Below, piece after piece: positions 22,532 through 32,698 of a DNA stretch of 40,240 nt (the first letter of the stretch is position 1; each line of letters starts with the position of its first letter). Source of the stretch: Chlamydomonas sphaeroides. Taxonomy: Eukaryota > Chlorophyta > Chlorophyceae > Chlamydomonadales > Chlamydomonadaceae. Made by a program: the position numbers and the translations under genes. Under the pieces are notes generated by a model. That model was not told the DNA's origin and did no database searches. It worked only from the letters and a program-made list of their open reading frames with translations. The DNA lies in assembly GCA_001662425.1 (NCBI GenBank), contig BDDC01000453.1, positions 21,601 through 61,840 of the forward strand, written 5' to 3'.

Positions 22532-22536
22532 TTACA
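22532..22536 (-). terminator. TGTAA motif (minus), possible 3' end of unrecognised gene
   Basis: TTACA on the + strand, about 570 bases downstream of the stop codon of the minus-strand gene that ends at 23107. Weak on its own. Confidence 0.25.
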
Positions 22537-23106
22537 GCATGTGCTCAGCTCATGCGAAGCGGTTGCCGGCCTCCGGACCTGCCCCGTCCCTCTGGCCTGC
22601 GCACCGCCGTCTCGAGTCCCTGCACTGCCGCTCGCGCCCTATCTGCAGTTGCCGCGTTGCGAAAGGTAGCAACCCCCTTCCCGCCTCAGGTAACTGCGCA
22701 TGCACGCTCCGATGTCCGATGCCCTCCAGCTCAGTCCTGCGTGCTGTCACCAGTCACTGCATTGCACGTCCCCAGCTTAAATGGCGGGCGGGCGGGGGCC
22801 GTGCCCTGCATTGTGCCTTACTTTCCGTTTGCTGATGCAGAATCCATGGCAAGGCCATCAGCGCCCCGTGGGTTGTCCAAGACGGGAAACGCGAAAGAAG
22901 GCAGCACGATATCTGGTGTGCTGCTAACAGAAGCCCCCAACCCCACCGCTGCTGCACCCGCAGCAACGCCATCGACCGCGCCTCCCCACACACGCCTCCC
23001 CACAATCACCTCACGGGCCGCCACGCACGTGCGCTGCCCCCAGCGCCACACTGACCACGCCCCTGCCCTGCCCGCTACGCGCGCACGTGTCAATCCCTAG
23101 CAAGGC

Positions 23107-24893
23107 TCAGGGCACCCAGCGCCCCTTGGGCCCGTGCTCGGCCCCAGCGCCCGGCCACTGCCCCGCCACGTCGCCTTGCTCGAGCGTCCCCGCCCCCGCC
23201 GGCGCCAAGGGCCTGATGGCCCTGGGTCTGATGCTGGGCACCGCCCAGGCGCCCGTGTCCGCGTGCAGGTAGGCCTTGCCCACAGCCTCGCACTCCAGCA
23301 GCACCTGGCCGTGTGGGCGGACGGGTGGGCACAGCGCAACGTGGGAGAGGGGGCAGCGGCTCCCTCTGAGGCGCAACCAACAGGCACGGACCGGAGTTCG
23401 CTTTAGCGTTGGCAGGTGCATGGCGGCCGCGCAACGCGCGGCAGGCAGGCAGCGGCAAAGCGCGCCTCCTAGGCGCATGCTGCGAGCACGCTGGGAAGCA
23501 GGGAGCAGACCAGCAATCGTCGGGCCTCCGCTGATCCGCTCGGTGGCCTTGCCTGCGGAGCGTCCAGCTGCTTGCTGATACGCGGGAAGCGCGCCCCCGT
23601 CGCGCCGGCGGCGGTCTGGTAGCCGAACAGGCATGCGTCCAGCGGTGGCCAGCCCGCGGCGCCGTGTTTGCAGTGCAGCCAGCGGCCCAGCTCATAGCTG
23701 GGGTGGGGGAGGAGGGGGCAGGCAGTGGTCACGTGGTGGGCAGCGGAGTTGGCACGGGAGCGAGGGCACGTGCCGTATGATGCCGTGTTGCGGCGGGTTT
23801 GTCGCGTGCTCGTGTGGGCAGCTCAACGCACCGTGTCTGCCCATCGTATGTTGACACGAGGGCCCCGTTAAGGGACGAGACGAGCTGGAGGCAGGTTTCA
23901 GGCGATAAGTTGAGAAGTGATACAATGGCAACCCCGACAAGGAGGGCGGAAATAAGCTAAGGGCGGGCAAGTACGCGTCGGCAGGGAGCAGCAGCCCCTG
24001 CGCGTTCTCTTGCCCGGGGGTCCCACCCCACGCTGCGCCTGCCATCCTGCTGCCCCCCGAGCACGAGCCGCTCATCTGCCTTGCCTTGAACAGTGTCAGT
24101 GGCTGCTGAAGCTCTATGGGGGTCCAGCCTTCCTGGCATCGAGGGGGCACGTCCGGTACCAGGAGGGCGGACAGCCGGGCCCGGCTGGCAACCGCCTTTT
24201 CAAATACCTGCATGCAACATTGAATCGGGTTGCTCGCAAGAGCCCTACACTGGGAACTGGAGCACATGCCATGTTGCACTTTGTTGCACCTTGGCCTTCT
24301 CGCGCTCATAAAACTCGATTGCGCCTCGCACGTCCGGCTCTGCGCGTCGGATCCTTGTCCTGACCATTGTGGGTAGCGAGCGACTAGGCAGTTGCTCCTT
24401 CTCGCATGTTGACCGAGGGTATTGTTGGGCTTTAGCAGTACCTCGCTTGCTATCACAAGGTTTCTAGCAACTTGAGGGGCCGGATGCGCGCAGGCTTGCT
24501 GGCGCCGTGCTAAGACCGTGTATGTGGTTTTGGTGGCCCAGCAGGGCCCAGCTGTCCCCGGCTGTCCCCCCCACCACGATACCGGCCTCTGGGCCCACAG
24601 GGCCCATTGGTGGCTGTGAAATGGCTATGATATGGTGAGTGGTAGATAAATTATGATACCGTGCTTGCTGTGACGCTTGCACCCGGCCACCCCTCCACCG
24701 GTCGCCGCGCCAGAGAACTGGGGACGCGACGCGCGCGAGGGGGCGTGATAGGGCGTGCGGTATATCGCAAGCCAGTGGACTGCGCTTCGCTTACCAGCGC
24801 CTTGTATGCCCCGTTTGACATTCCAAGAAGCAGGGGCCGCACGTCCGGCTGCCGCTTCAGGTGCCTGGGGCCCGTCCCTACCCACCCGTCCAT
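23107..24893 (-). CDS. Unrecognised 205-residue protein, five exons
   Basis: Exons in transcript order: 24893-24795, 24207-24085, 23884-23832, 23697-23553, 23304-23107 (TGA). All joins keep frame, one across a split Arg codon, and the total is 618 bases. I do not recognise the family. Visible segments: a start MDGWVGTGPR, a helix-like RPLLLGMSNGAYKAL, a Pro/Gln stretch EGWTPIELQQPL, an aromatic segment TRYELGRWLHCKHG with DACLFGYQT, then ARFPRISKQ and LLECEAVGKAYLHAD. There is no signal peptide or membrane segment. Two introns appear to use GC donors (after 24085 and after 23553, both G|GCAAGG). The ATG at 24893 is the nearest in-frame start; a longer 5' part or an acceptor at about 24870 is possible. 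It may be a clade-specific gene, the 3' part of a larger one, or a decaying copy. Confidence 0.5.
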
Positions 24894-25678
24894 TAAATTC
24901 CATGTCACACGCAGGCACACGCAGGTGCACTACAACCGAACTATATCTTGAAAGGCTCGTCACAACGGCATCCCATAAGGTCAGCTACAGCGCTACAGAG
25001 CCGGCACTCTAGCCAGGGGCCAGGGGAGACTCTACCCTGGTAAGCAAACACGCGCTTGCAGTCGAGTTGCATCAACACGCACTCGCCTCTGCCTACCATA
25101 CACCAACTTCTCGCGGCACCAACAAACTGCCTCGTTCGGGTGCACCATCTAGGAGACAGGGCATACCGTCAATTCGGCATCCTACAACTCAACAATAGCA
25201 CAACCGACTGTGATTATGGGTACACATTGTGGTCAGCGCGTGCGGCAAGCCCCTACACCGTCCCGCACCCTCGTCGGCGCCATGCATCCCTCCCCAACAC
25301 AGCCTGGCACCCTCACCGGTAAGGCGAGCCGGCGCCTACCTATCCTTCCGTGCTGCCGCGCCCCTGACCGCCGCAGCCAAGCCGTCTTGCCGAGCCGCTC
25401 AGCCCCGGGTCGCTCTTGGCTTTCCGGACACCACACCCATGACAAGCTTTCAGCAATACGTATCAAGTGCACGCAGTCCTCTAGCAGCGTTGTGTCCTTC
25501 GCCTATCCGGTGTCTCTGCCGCCTCTACAGTCTCTCTGCCTCCAGGCCCCCACAAACTTGCACCAACAGTGCCAGCGCCGGGCGCATCCTGCAGGACACA
25601 TGGCATACCGCCAAGCCCGCACAACCTATAACCCCTCCTGGCCTCCGCAATAAAGAAAGCCGCCCATGCCTCGGCCGC
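24894..25678. other. Intergenic region between two minus-strand genes
   Basis: It should contain the 3' UTR of the F-box/LRR gene and the promoter of the unrecognised gene. No conserved coding content seen on either strand. Less GC-rich than the genes. Confidence 0.5.
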
Positions 25679-28600
25679 TTAGAAGGGGTAGTACGGCCCG
25701 CCGTCGCCGATGCCGTACCCGTACGGATCCTCCTCGTCCCATGCGTCGTAGTCATCGTAGCCGTCATCCCAACCGTCATCGTACTCGTGCCCCAGCATCA
25801 ACCCTTCGTCGTCTTCGCCGTCCTCAAAGTCGTACGACTCCCCCCATTCGCTGTCCATGTCCACGTTGAGGTCCAGCTCCGCCCGGATGTCGGCCTCGCC
25901 GCCGAAGCCCAATGCCGCCAGCCGCGACCGCACCTCGGCCGCCAGCGCCTCCACGGCATCCAGCGGGTCGTCGTACCCCGTCGGAAACGCCAGCGGCATG
26001 TCGGGCGCCGTCAGCTCTAGCGTGCGCTGGTAGCCGTGCCTGCCGTACAGCGCCGACAGCTGCTCCACAAGCTGCTGCCGGGCCGCCTTGACGCGGCGCC
26101 AGGCGGGGTCGCTGGCAAAGCCAATGACGGTGCTTACATCCAAGCGCAGCACCTCGAGGCGCGGCAGCTGCAGCAGGCTGGCGAGGCCGGCGGGGTCGAA
26201 GGCCGCGGGGTGGGAGAGGACGACCTCCTGCAGGGCCGGGGGGCGGCAGGGCGGCAGGGTGCGCGGGGTTACCGGGGGCAGTGCGGCAGTCGGTCGAGGC
26301 CGCCCGGATGTGGGACGGTGCAAGTGTGTTCAACTTTATAGGGCCAAAATAGAGCGCCACCCCACAAGCGGCACGCCCCGGGTGGTGACGCGCTGGTCGT
26401 GCGTAGGAAGAAAGTAGGGATGCGTTAAGATGTACCCGTGCGGGAAGCCCAGCGCTGCCTTGAAAGAACCCGAGGCCCGCCCGTCCAGCCGTGTATACTG
26501 GCATGCTACCTAAGCGCTATGCAACCCACATCGAGCTGCGGCGCCTCCCGGGCAATGGTATCCAGGTCCTTGGCCGCCAGCTTGATACCCTGCAGCCGCA
26601 GCCGCTTCAGGTGGCGGTGGGACCTGCGGACAGCACAGCCGGGCATGCGCAGCGGGCGGCAAGGTGCGGCGGGATGAGGCGGGCGCGGCAGGCGCCCCTG
26701 CGCCGTTTACACAAAAGCCGGCAGCCGCAAAACGTGCGGCCCATGTCCGCTCCCTTCCCGACCCGCATCTCTTTGCTGGCCGCTGCAACGATGTGCTCAC
26801 TGCCTCGGACGTGTGCGTGCCCCCGCTAGCCGCACCTGCACAACGGTCCCAGCCACGCGCTGTGGTCGTCCTCGCCGCCGTCCGTCGCCTGTGCGGCGGC
26901 GGCCGGGCCGCCCTGTCCCCGCCCAGCCGCTTCCTTGCGCTGCTTCTTCTTTTGCTGGCGGCCGCCCGCCGCGGCAGGCGCCCGCGGCACCAGCGGCTGC
27001 GGCTCCTGCTGCGCGCCCGCCTCTTTTGGCCGGGACTNNNNNNNNNNNNNNNNNNNNNNNNNNNNNNNNNNNNNNNNNNNNNNNNNNNNNNNNNNNNNNN
27101 NNNNNNNNNNNNNNNNNNNNNNNNNNNNNNNNNNNNNNNNNNNNNNNNNNNNNNNNNNNNNNNNNNNNNNNNNNNNNNNNNNNNNNNNNNNNNNNNNNNN
27201 NNNNNNNNNNNNNNNNNNNNNNNNNNNNNNNNNNNNNNNNNNNNNNNNNNNNNNNNNNNNNNNNNNNNNNNNNNNNNNNNNNNNNNNNNNNNNNNNNNNN
27301 NNNNNNNNNNNNNNNNNNNNNNNNNNNNNNNNNNNNNNNNNNNNNNNTGCGCGCCCGCCTCTTTGGGCCGGTACTCCACAGCCACACAGTCCACCTGGCA
27401 GCGGCCCTGCAGGAAGCGCACCGCGCCCAGCAGCGCCTGCGGTGCAAGGTGAGTGGCGCGCCGGCTTACGTGGGTCAGAGCGAGACCTACTGGAAAGCCC
27501 ACGGCACATCCCCTGCATCTGGCATGCCTGTGCCCGCAGCCCCAGCCCACGGAGCCCAGCCCCATCGCGCGGTTGCCTGTACCGCGACCTCTGGGCATGG
27601 CCCCACCCCCACCTGCAGGCCCGCGGGCCGCAGCGCGCCGCGGTCGTCGGAGTGCCGCCCCGCCTCAAGCGACAGCACCGCCTCGAAGTCCGCGAAGTCA
27701 AGCTTTCTTAGGCCGGAGGGCGCGGGGTGCAACGCGGCGAGCAGCTCGGGCGCCACCACCTTGTCGTGCAGGGACAGCTCAACCAGGCCCGGCGGCAGCG
27801 GCCAGGCCGGCAGCTCGCTCAGCGCTGCGCGGCTGCGCTTGCCGTTCTCCACCTCGGTCGAGGTCAGGCGGCCGACGGTGAGCGAGGTCAGGCGCGACAG
27901 CGACGCCAGCCCCGGCGCCAGCAGCGGCGCGCCGCTGAGCACCAGCCGCTGCAGCTGCGCCAGAGGAGCCAACGCGGTCGCGGCCGGAGGAGCCAGCGAC
28001 ATGGTGAGAAGGTCGGTGGCCTGCGTGGTGGAAGGGACAGGCCGGCGCCACGCAGGTTGGTGGGCTGGAGCCATGGCACCCAGCCTGAGCACGCTCAGCT
28101 GAGGGCCACAGCGGAAAGAGTCGGCGGCGAGGGGCCAGCAGGGGCGAGCGAAGCGAGCTGCCGGCGCAGAGAATCGTGTCGGCTTTGCGCTCTGCCTTGG
28201 CGCACGTAAAAAACGGCACTCACAGACAGCTCCAGGGACTGAAGGCTGGTCAGGGGTTGCACCGCCGGACCTAGCACGGATGTATCCCAACGTGCGATGC
28301 GAGCCGCCAGATGGCGCAGCCTGCCCAGCGCTGCCAGGCCGGGCTCGCTCTGGGCGCTGGGCCCGCTGTTATCGTACTTGCCCAGCGTGGCGTTACGGGC
28401 GTGGAGGTGGGTCAGCGAGGCTGGCAGCGACCGCAGAAGCGGCGCTGGGTCAGCGATGGTGGTGTCGAGCACCAGATGGGTGAGCTGGCGCAGCTGGGTG
28501 AGCATGCCCTGCAGCCGCGCGGCGTCCGGGCCGCCGCCCAGCGCCAGCCGGGTGAGCTTTGTGAAGCGAGCCAGCAGCTCGGCCTCCTGCTGCGAGAGCT

Positions 28601-29419
28601 GCACGGGGTTCATGTCGAGATCCATGAGCTGCTCCGACAGCGGCAGCAGGCTCGTGAGCACGCCGCCGGCTTCGGCGGCGCCACCGGGCGACAGGTCTAG
28701 CTTGACGCGGGTCAGGTGCTGCAGCGGCCGTGGCGCTGGCTGGCCGGTGGGCGCAGCAGGCGGCTCCAGCATAGCCGCCAACGCGGCGGCCAGGAAGCCG
28801 GCAGGGTACCCGTAAAGCGTGTAGCGGAGTTCCAGGGAAGTCAGCAGCGGCATAGCCGCCGGCAGCAGCCGAGCGGCCTCGGGCGAGAGCATCTGGGCTG
28901 GCGATAAGGTCAGCGTGGTGGTGGGCATGGCGTCGTCGGCCTTCTCGGTTAGTGCCGCCACAACGCCGAACACAGCGGCCCTGATGCCGCGCGCGCGGCG
29001 GCAGGGGCGCAGGGGTGAGCCGTGGGGTCAGGCGACGTGAGCTCGGTGCGTGTCCCCTACTTGTGACTCGTTCGGTGCGTGTCCCCTACTTACAGGGCAT
29101 CCGACCAGCCGACCATCTCCCCGCCAACTCTGCATACTGACAGGCTGTGCGGACGACATCGCCGCGACAAGAGCTTCGTCATGAAGTCCTGTAGGACTTC
29201 CTGCGCCGTGTATTCTGAGTTTATTACGCTGATGCACAGGTTCTGTGTACAAGCGTCAAATGTGTCGCGCACGCTTTTGCAAACGAGACGCAGGTCTGCT
29301 GACCGTGCGGCCTGGATAATGGGCCCGCGCATGTGCTTAATAATGACTGGTAAGAGATCCTGAGAGATGAGCACACTGCCGAGGCCCACAGGGCCAGTAT
29401 GGCTCTGGGCCGTTGCCAT
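25679..29419 (-). CDS. F-box-like / leucine-rich-repeat protein (interrupted by assembly gap)
   Basis: Exons in transcript order: 29419-29094, 28980-28224, 28020-27613, 27436-26836 (containing the N gap), 26623-26530, 26227-25679 (TAA). Every junction that can be checked keeps frame. The first exon has an F-box-like helix set: ISQDLLPVIIKHM, then RSADLRLVCKSVRDTFD. Exons 2-6 carry degenerate leucine-rich repeats (LTSLELRYTLYG, LTRVKLDLS, LTRLALGGGPD, LTHLVLDTT, LQSLELS, LQRLVLSG, LTSLTVGRL, LRKLDFADF, LKRLRLQGIKL, LEVLRLDVS). Exon 4 ends in a Lys/Gln-rich low-complexity stretch. The last exon ends in an acidic tail rich in Asp, Tyr and Gly (DDYDAWDEEDPYGYG, then PYYPF). F-box/LRR proteins are substrate receptors of SCF ubiquitin ligases; that role is inferred and the F-box is weak. 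Intron 5 contains repeat B. Confidence 0.75.
26327..26505 (+). repeat. Dispersed repeat B, copy 1 (F-box/LRR intron)
   Basis: Starts with TGTTCAACTTTATAGGGCC, identical to 38982-39000, and then follows copies 2 and 3 through GGTGACGCG, GGTCGTGC and AAGCCCAGCGC. It lies wholly in the last intron (26228-26529) of the F-box/LRR gene, antisense to it. Confidence 0.85.
27038..27347. other. Assembly gap (310 N)
   Basis: 310 undetermined bases inside exon 4 of the F-box/LRR gene. The last 28 known bases on the left (27010-27037) and the first 28 on the right (27348-27375) are near-identical, 25 of 28 matching. Both encode RPKEAGA in the gene's frame. The gap may be a placeholder between overlapping contigs rather than real missing sequence. 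Confidence 0.95.
29036..29089. repeat. Short tandem duplication in F-box/LRR intron 1
   Basis: TCGGTGCGTGTCCCCTACTT occurs twice (29043-29062 and about 29071-29090) with a 7-8 base spacer. It fills half of the 113-base first intron and abuts the splice donor, which on the minus strand reads GTAAGTAGGGG. Confidence 0.85.
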
Positions 29420-31183
29420 TTGTCGATTCTGTCGTGCAAACGAGCTGCGTGTGGCAAACGCAGCGGGTCATACGACTGTAAGTGTCCGCATTCGCATAGG
29501 GCGATGATCTTAGCTGTCGGGCAACACTAACCCTAGCGGGGGCGGTGTCAGACGGTCTCAGGATGTCGCTCAGGTACCCTCCAATGACTTCCACGCTGGT
29601 TCTACTACACAAAATCGCCCTACATTCACGCCATGCGCTGCTGCGCCACCTGTCACGGCCTACCGATGCCATGCCTTGCAACTGCATAGTCGGGCGTTTA
29701 TGTCGCTGTAGGCTTGCTGACCCCTGCTTACCGCTCACACGGACCTCACGGACACGAGATATGCGTGGCACCTGGCGTGACGGGAGACCTGCACTGCGCT
29801 CTGCTCCCGAATTCCAAGCCAACCCCGCACACACCTGCTGCCCACCTGTCCGCCAGGGTCCGTCCCCCTGACGCTGGCATGGACCATAGACCAGAGACTG
29901 TAAGCGGCGTGGCACCTGGCGCGACGGGACACGGGAGGCCTGTACTGCGCCCGTTTCGGCACCCAGCAGCACCCATACCCTATTTCCACGCCCCCCCCCA
30001 CGGCCCCCCGCGCACGCTTTTTGCCCACACATGGTCAACACGAGCTTGGTTGAATGCAGCGCCCCGATTCTATACCCAGATCAACATCATGAGTTTAGCC
30101 GGGCATTCCATGTATGGGGGCCGGTCAAAAGGGTGTCCACCCAGATGCAATATGAGCACTGCTTGTGTGAAGCTGCAACAGGAGTCGCCCGCGACATCAG
30201 CAGCTGCGGGTCCTGCGGGGGTCTACACGTTTAATTGACGCAGCAGGCAAGCCACGTAGGAGCGCATCATAGTTGGGATGACACCGATGCCCAGCACGGC
30301 GGGGTCGTCGCCCCTACGATGTAATACGGCCAGCGGGGTGCCAGTGTCGTGCGATGGGACCCCGCTGTGTGGTCAGTTCCCCATACAGGGTGCGACCGTC
30401 CTGCAATGAGTAGCGTTGTCCTCCCGGGGCCGCTGCAATACGGCAAGGCATGCCGAGATACGATGTTACTGTGAGAGCGCAAGACATTGCCCGTGCGCAG
30501 CCACAAGGGCGATTACAGACCGGGCTGCGCAGCCGGCCGTGGGAAGCGCAACGTCGCCGCAGCACAGCACCGTATGCCCCAGCCGCGTCGCGGCCGCCCC
30601 CTAAGAGCGTGCATGCAGCTAACAGCGACGCGGCATCGCCAACATGCAGTGCACATTGCTTTGTACTAATCTACACAGCCCGAGCCCCGAAGTCGGGCCG
30701 CGCTGCAACGGCACTACCCCACACGCCTGCGCAGCCGCATGCCCTCATCACAGGCCCTTCACTCGCCAGACGCGGCTTCCCTTCCCCGGAGCCGCATTCG
30801 GCCCTCCTGCCTGCCGACCTTGCTCGGCCTAGCTGCCTGGCCCCCGTGCCCGCAGACACACACACACACCTCTCCGCTCCTAAGCCGCTGCCGCCGCCCC
30901 GAGCCGTCCCGCGGCAGGCCGCTCTCCTCGTCGGCAGCTCTAGCTGGTGAAGCTCTCTCCGCCATCGCGCCACAGCGCTGCGGCCTCCGCGACCTTGCAT
31001 GCGGCCAATCGCATGCCGCAGCTGCTCCCCAGCCCCACAGCAGCTGCCGGAAGCTCCGCGGCGCCGACGCACAGCCCCCATGCTTTCACCCTCCGGCCGT
31101 GTGCTCGCCGGGCTGCTACTGTCCCTTCATGCTGCTGCATCGTCCTCCGCGGCACCAAACAGCCGCCCGCACGCCGCAGCCGC
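29420..31183. other. Intergenic region, F-box/LRR promoter and Rab1 3' flank
   Basis: No gene supported. A diverged direct repeat, GCGTGGCACCTGGCG followed by GACGGGA and CCTG.ACTGCGC, occurs near 29763 and 29909. A short CA run is at 30856-30868. The part near 31184 is presumably the Rab1 3' UTR, with TTACA at 30513-30517. Long open frames on the + strand (30739-31212, for example) are Pro/Ser/Ala-rich and read antisense through the UTR and the last Rab1 exon. Confidence 0.55.
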
Positions 31184-32698
31184 TCAGCAGCACGACGAGG
31201 ACTTGGCGCTGATGGGCTTGCCCTCCGTGGGCCGGACCGTCTGGCCGCCGGCCTTCTGCGGCACCGGCTGCGAGGCCATCCTGTTGCAGGGGTGATACAG
31301 GTAGGTCAGCAAAGGCTTGCGGCCACGCATATGCCACACCAGCAAGAACGGGGAGTGGCACTGTCGTCCATACCACGCTAAGGAAAGCCAATGACCGCCT
31401 AATGAAGGTACACTGAGGTACACCACTTCAGCGCACGGCTTGTGCTGCCGCTGGCTGTTCGTGCTGCCGCTGCCACTGGCGCCCTGCCCCTCCCCTCTGG
31501 CGCGCACCTGTTCTTGATCTCCGCCGCCATGGTCATGAACGCCTGCTCGACGTTCGTGGCGTTCTTCGCCGAGGTTTCGAGGAAGGGAATGCCAATCTCG
31601 TCGGCGAACGCCTGGGAGGGACGGGGTGTGTGTCAGATGCCTGTGGGTGCGGCCACGACAACCACCCCCGCAAAAAGACGGCCGCGGGCAATGGCGAGCA
31701 AGGAGTAGGGGCCCTGCGCCTGGTTGGCCATGCCAGCGGGGCCGGCACCTCCCGGCGCACCTTGGCCTGCTGATAGTCAACGACCTTCTTTGCTGTGAGG
31801 TCGCTCTTGTTGCCCACGAGCAGCTTGTTCACGTTCTCGTTAGCGTACTTGTCAATCTCATGGAGCCACTGCTTCACGTTGTTGAAGCTCTCCTGGTCCG
31901 TCACGTCGTACACGACCTGTGCACCCGGCCGACACCCACGTCAGGCTGCGAGCCCCCGCCGTCTTCCCCGCAAGCTCCGAGAGCCATCCCCTCGCCTCCC
32001 CGCCTGCTCACAATGATGCCGTGCGCGCCACGGTAGTAGCTGCTGGTGATGGTGCGGAAGCGCTCCTGGCCTGCCGTGTCCCACTGCAACGGCAGGGCGC
32101 ACAGCGACCCCGTAAGCACGCGCCAACTGCCGACACAGCTCGCCAGTCGCATAGCCGCAAGGACAGCGCGCGACTTACAATCTGCAGCTTGATCACCTTC
32201 CCATCCAGCTCCACAGTGCGGATTTTCTGCACGAGCACGCGGATTTGAGAATTTCAGGTCTTACATTTGGCAGCTAGCGCGGGACCATGGCCGGTAAGCA
32301 ACGGCAGGCTCACGAAGTCGACACCGATGGTGCTGATATAGCTCTCGGTGTAGGTGTCATCCTGCAGGCAGCCCCGCGAGCGTTGAGCAAAGACTCCAGG
32401 CATATGGAAGCCCACGAGCGGCAGCTAGGGCCTCACCGCGAACCGCAGCAGCAGGCATGACTTGCCCACGCCGGAGTCGCCAATGAGCAGAAGCTGCGCG
32501 CAGCGGGAAGGCCGTGGCGGGTCAGCCTGGGTCCAATAAGCTGTCAGGACACCAGGGAGCCGTGCCAGGCCCCACCTTAAAGAGGTAGTCGCTGGGCGCC
32601 AAGCGTTGGAAGGTCGGGACGGAGGGATCGCGTCAAAGCGGGTTCTCAAGAGCAGCTCTACAGCTGATGCGCGATAATGCTTACTATTCGGGGTTCAT
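31184..32698 (-). CDS. YPT1: Rab1/Ypt1-type small GTPase (YptC1/YptV1 orthologue)
   Basis: Nine exons: 32698-32685, 32591-32576, 32493-32437, 32361-32314, 32226-32179, 32083-32012, 31916-31761, 31611-31508, 31280-31184 (TGA). They join without frame error into 203 residues, the length of algal YptC1/YptV1. Rab1 cycles between GDP and GTP forms and directs ER-to-Golgi vesicle tethering. All nucleotide-binding motifs are present: P-loop GDSGVGKS (15-22), switch I with T40, WDTAGQE (62-68, catalytic Q67), NKSD (121-124) and ETSAK (149-153). The effector loop STIGVDF is Rab1-typical. The C-terminal Cys-Cys (202-203) is the geranylgeranylation site. The first two coding exons are only 14 and 16 bases, so the conserved N-terminus (MNPEYDYLFK) is split over two micro-exons. 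The ATG at 32698 is set by that conserved N-terminus. Confidence 0.96.

Larger units (their letters stand above)
21629..23106. other. Intergenic region between ClpS-like and unrecognised gene
   Basis: Convergent 3' ends of a + gene and a - gene. No exon with family resemblance found. Directly after the ClpS-like stop there is a loose tandem repetition: AGCCAGGCGGGCGC occurs near 21717 and again near 21812. An inverted copy of repeat A lies at 22375-22475. TGTAA motifs exist on both strands. Confidence 0.55.

Noticed and set aside
22552..23100. 182-codon + strand open frame in the ClpS-like/orphan intergenic region
   Set aside because: Pro/Thr/Ala-rich with no conserved motif; it probably overlaps the 3' UTR of the minus-strand gene.
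23107..23304. LLECEAVGKAY as a fragment of a PARP catalytic domain
   Set aside because: The resemblance is a handful of residues; the other catalytic motifs (His-Gly, Tyr-Phe-Ala) are not found in neighbouring exons.
30739..31212. 157-codon + strand open frame upstream of Rab1's last exon
   Set aside because: Antisense to the Rab1 3' UTR and last exon, low-complexity Ser/Pro/Ala.
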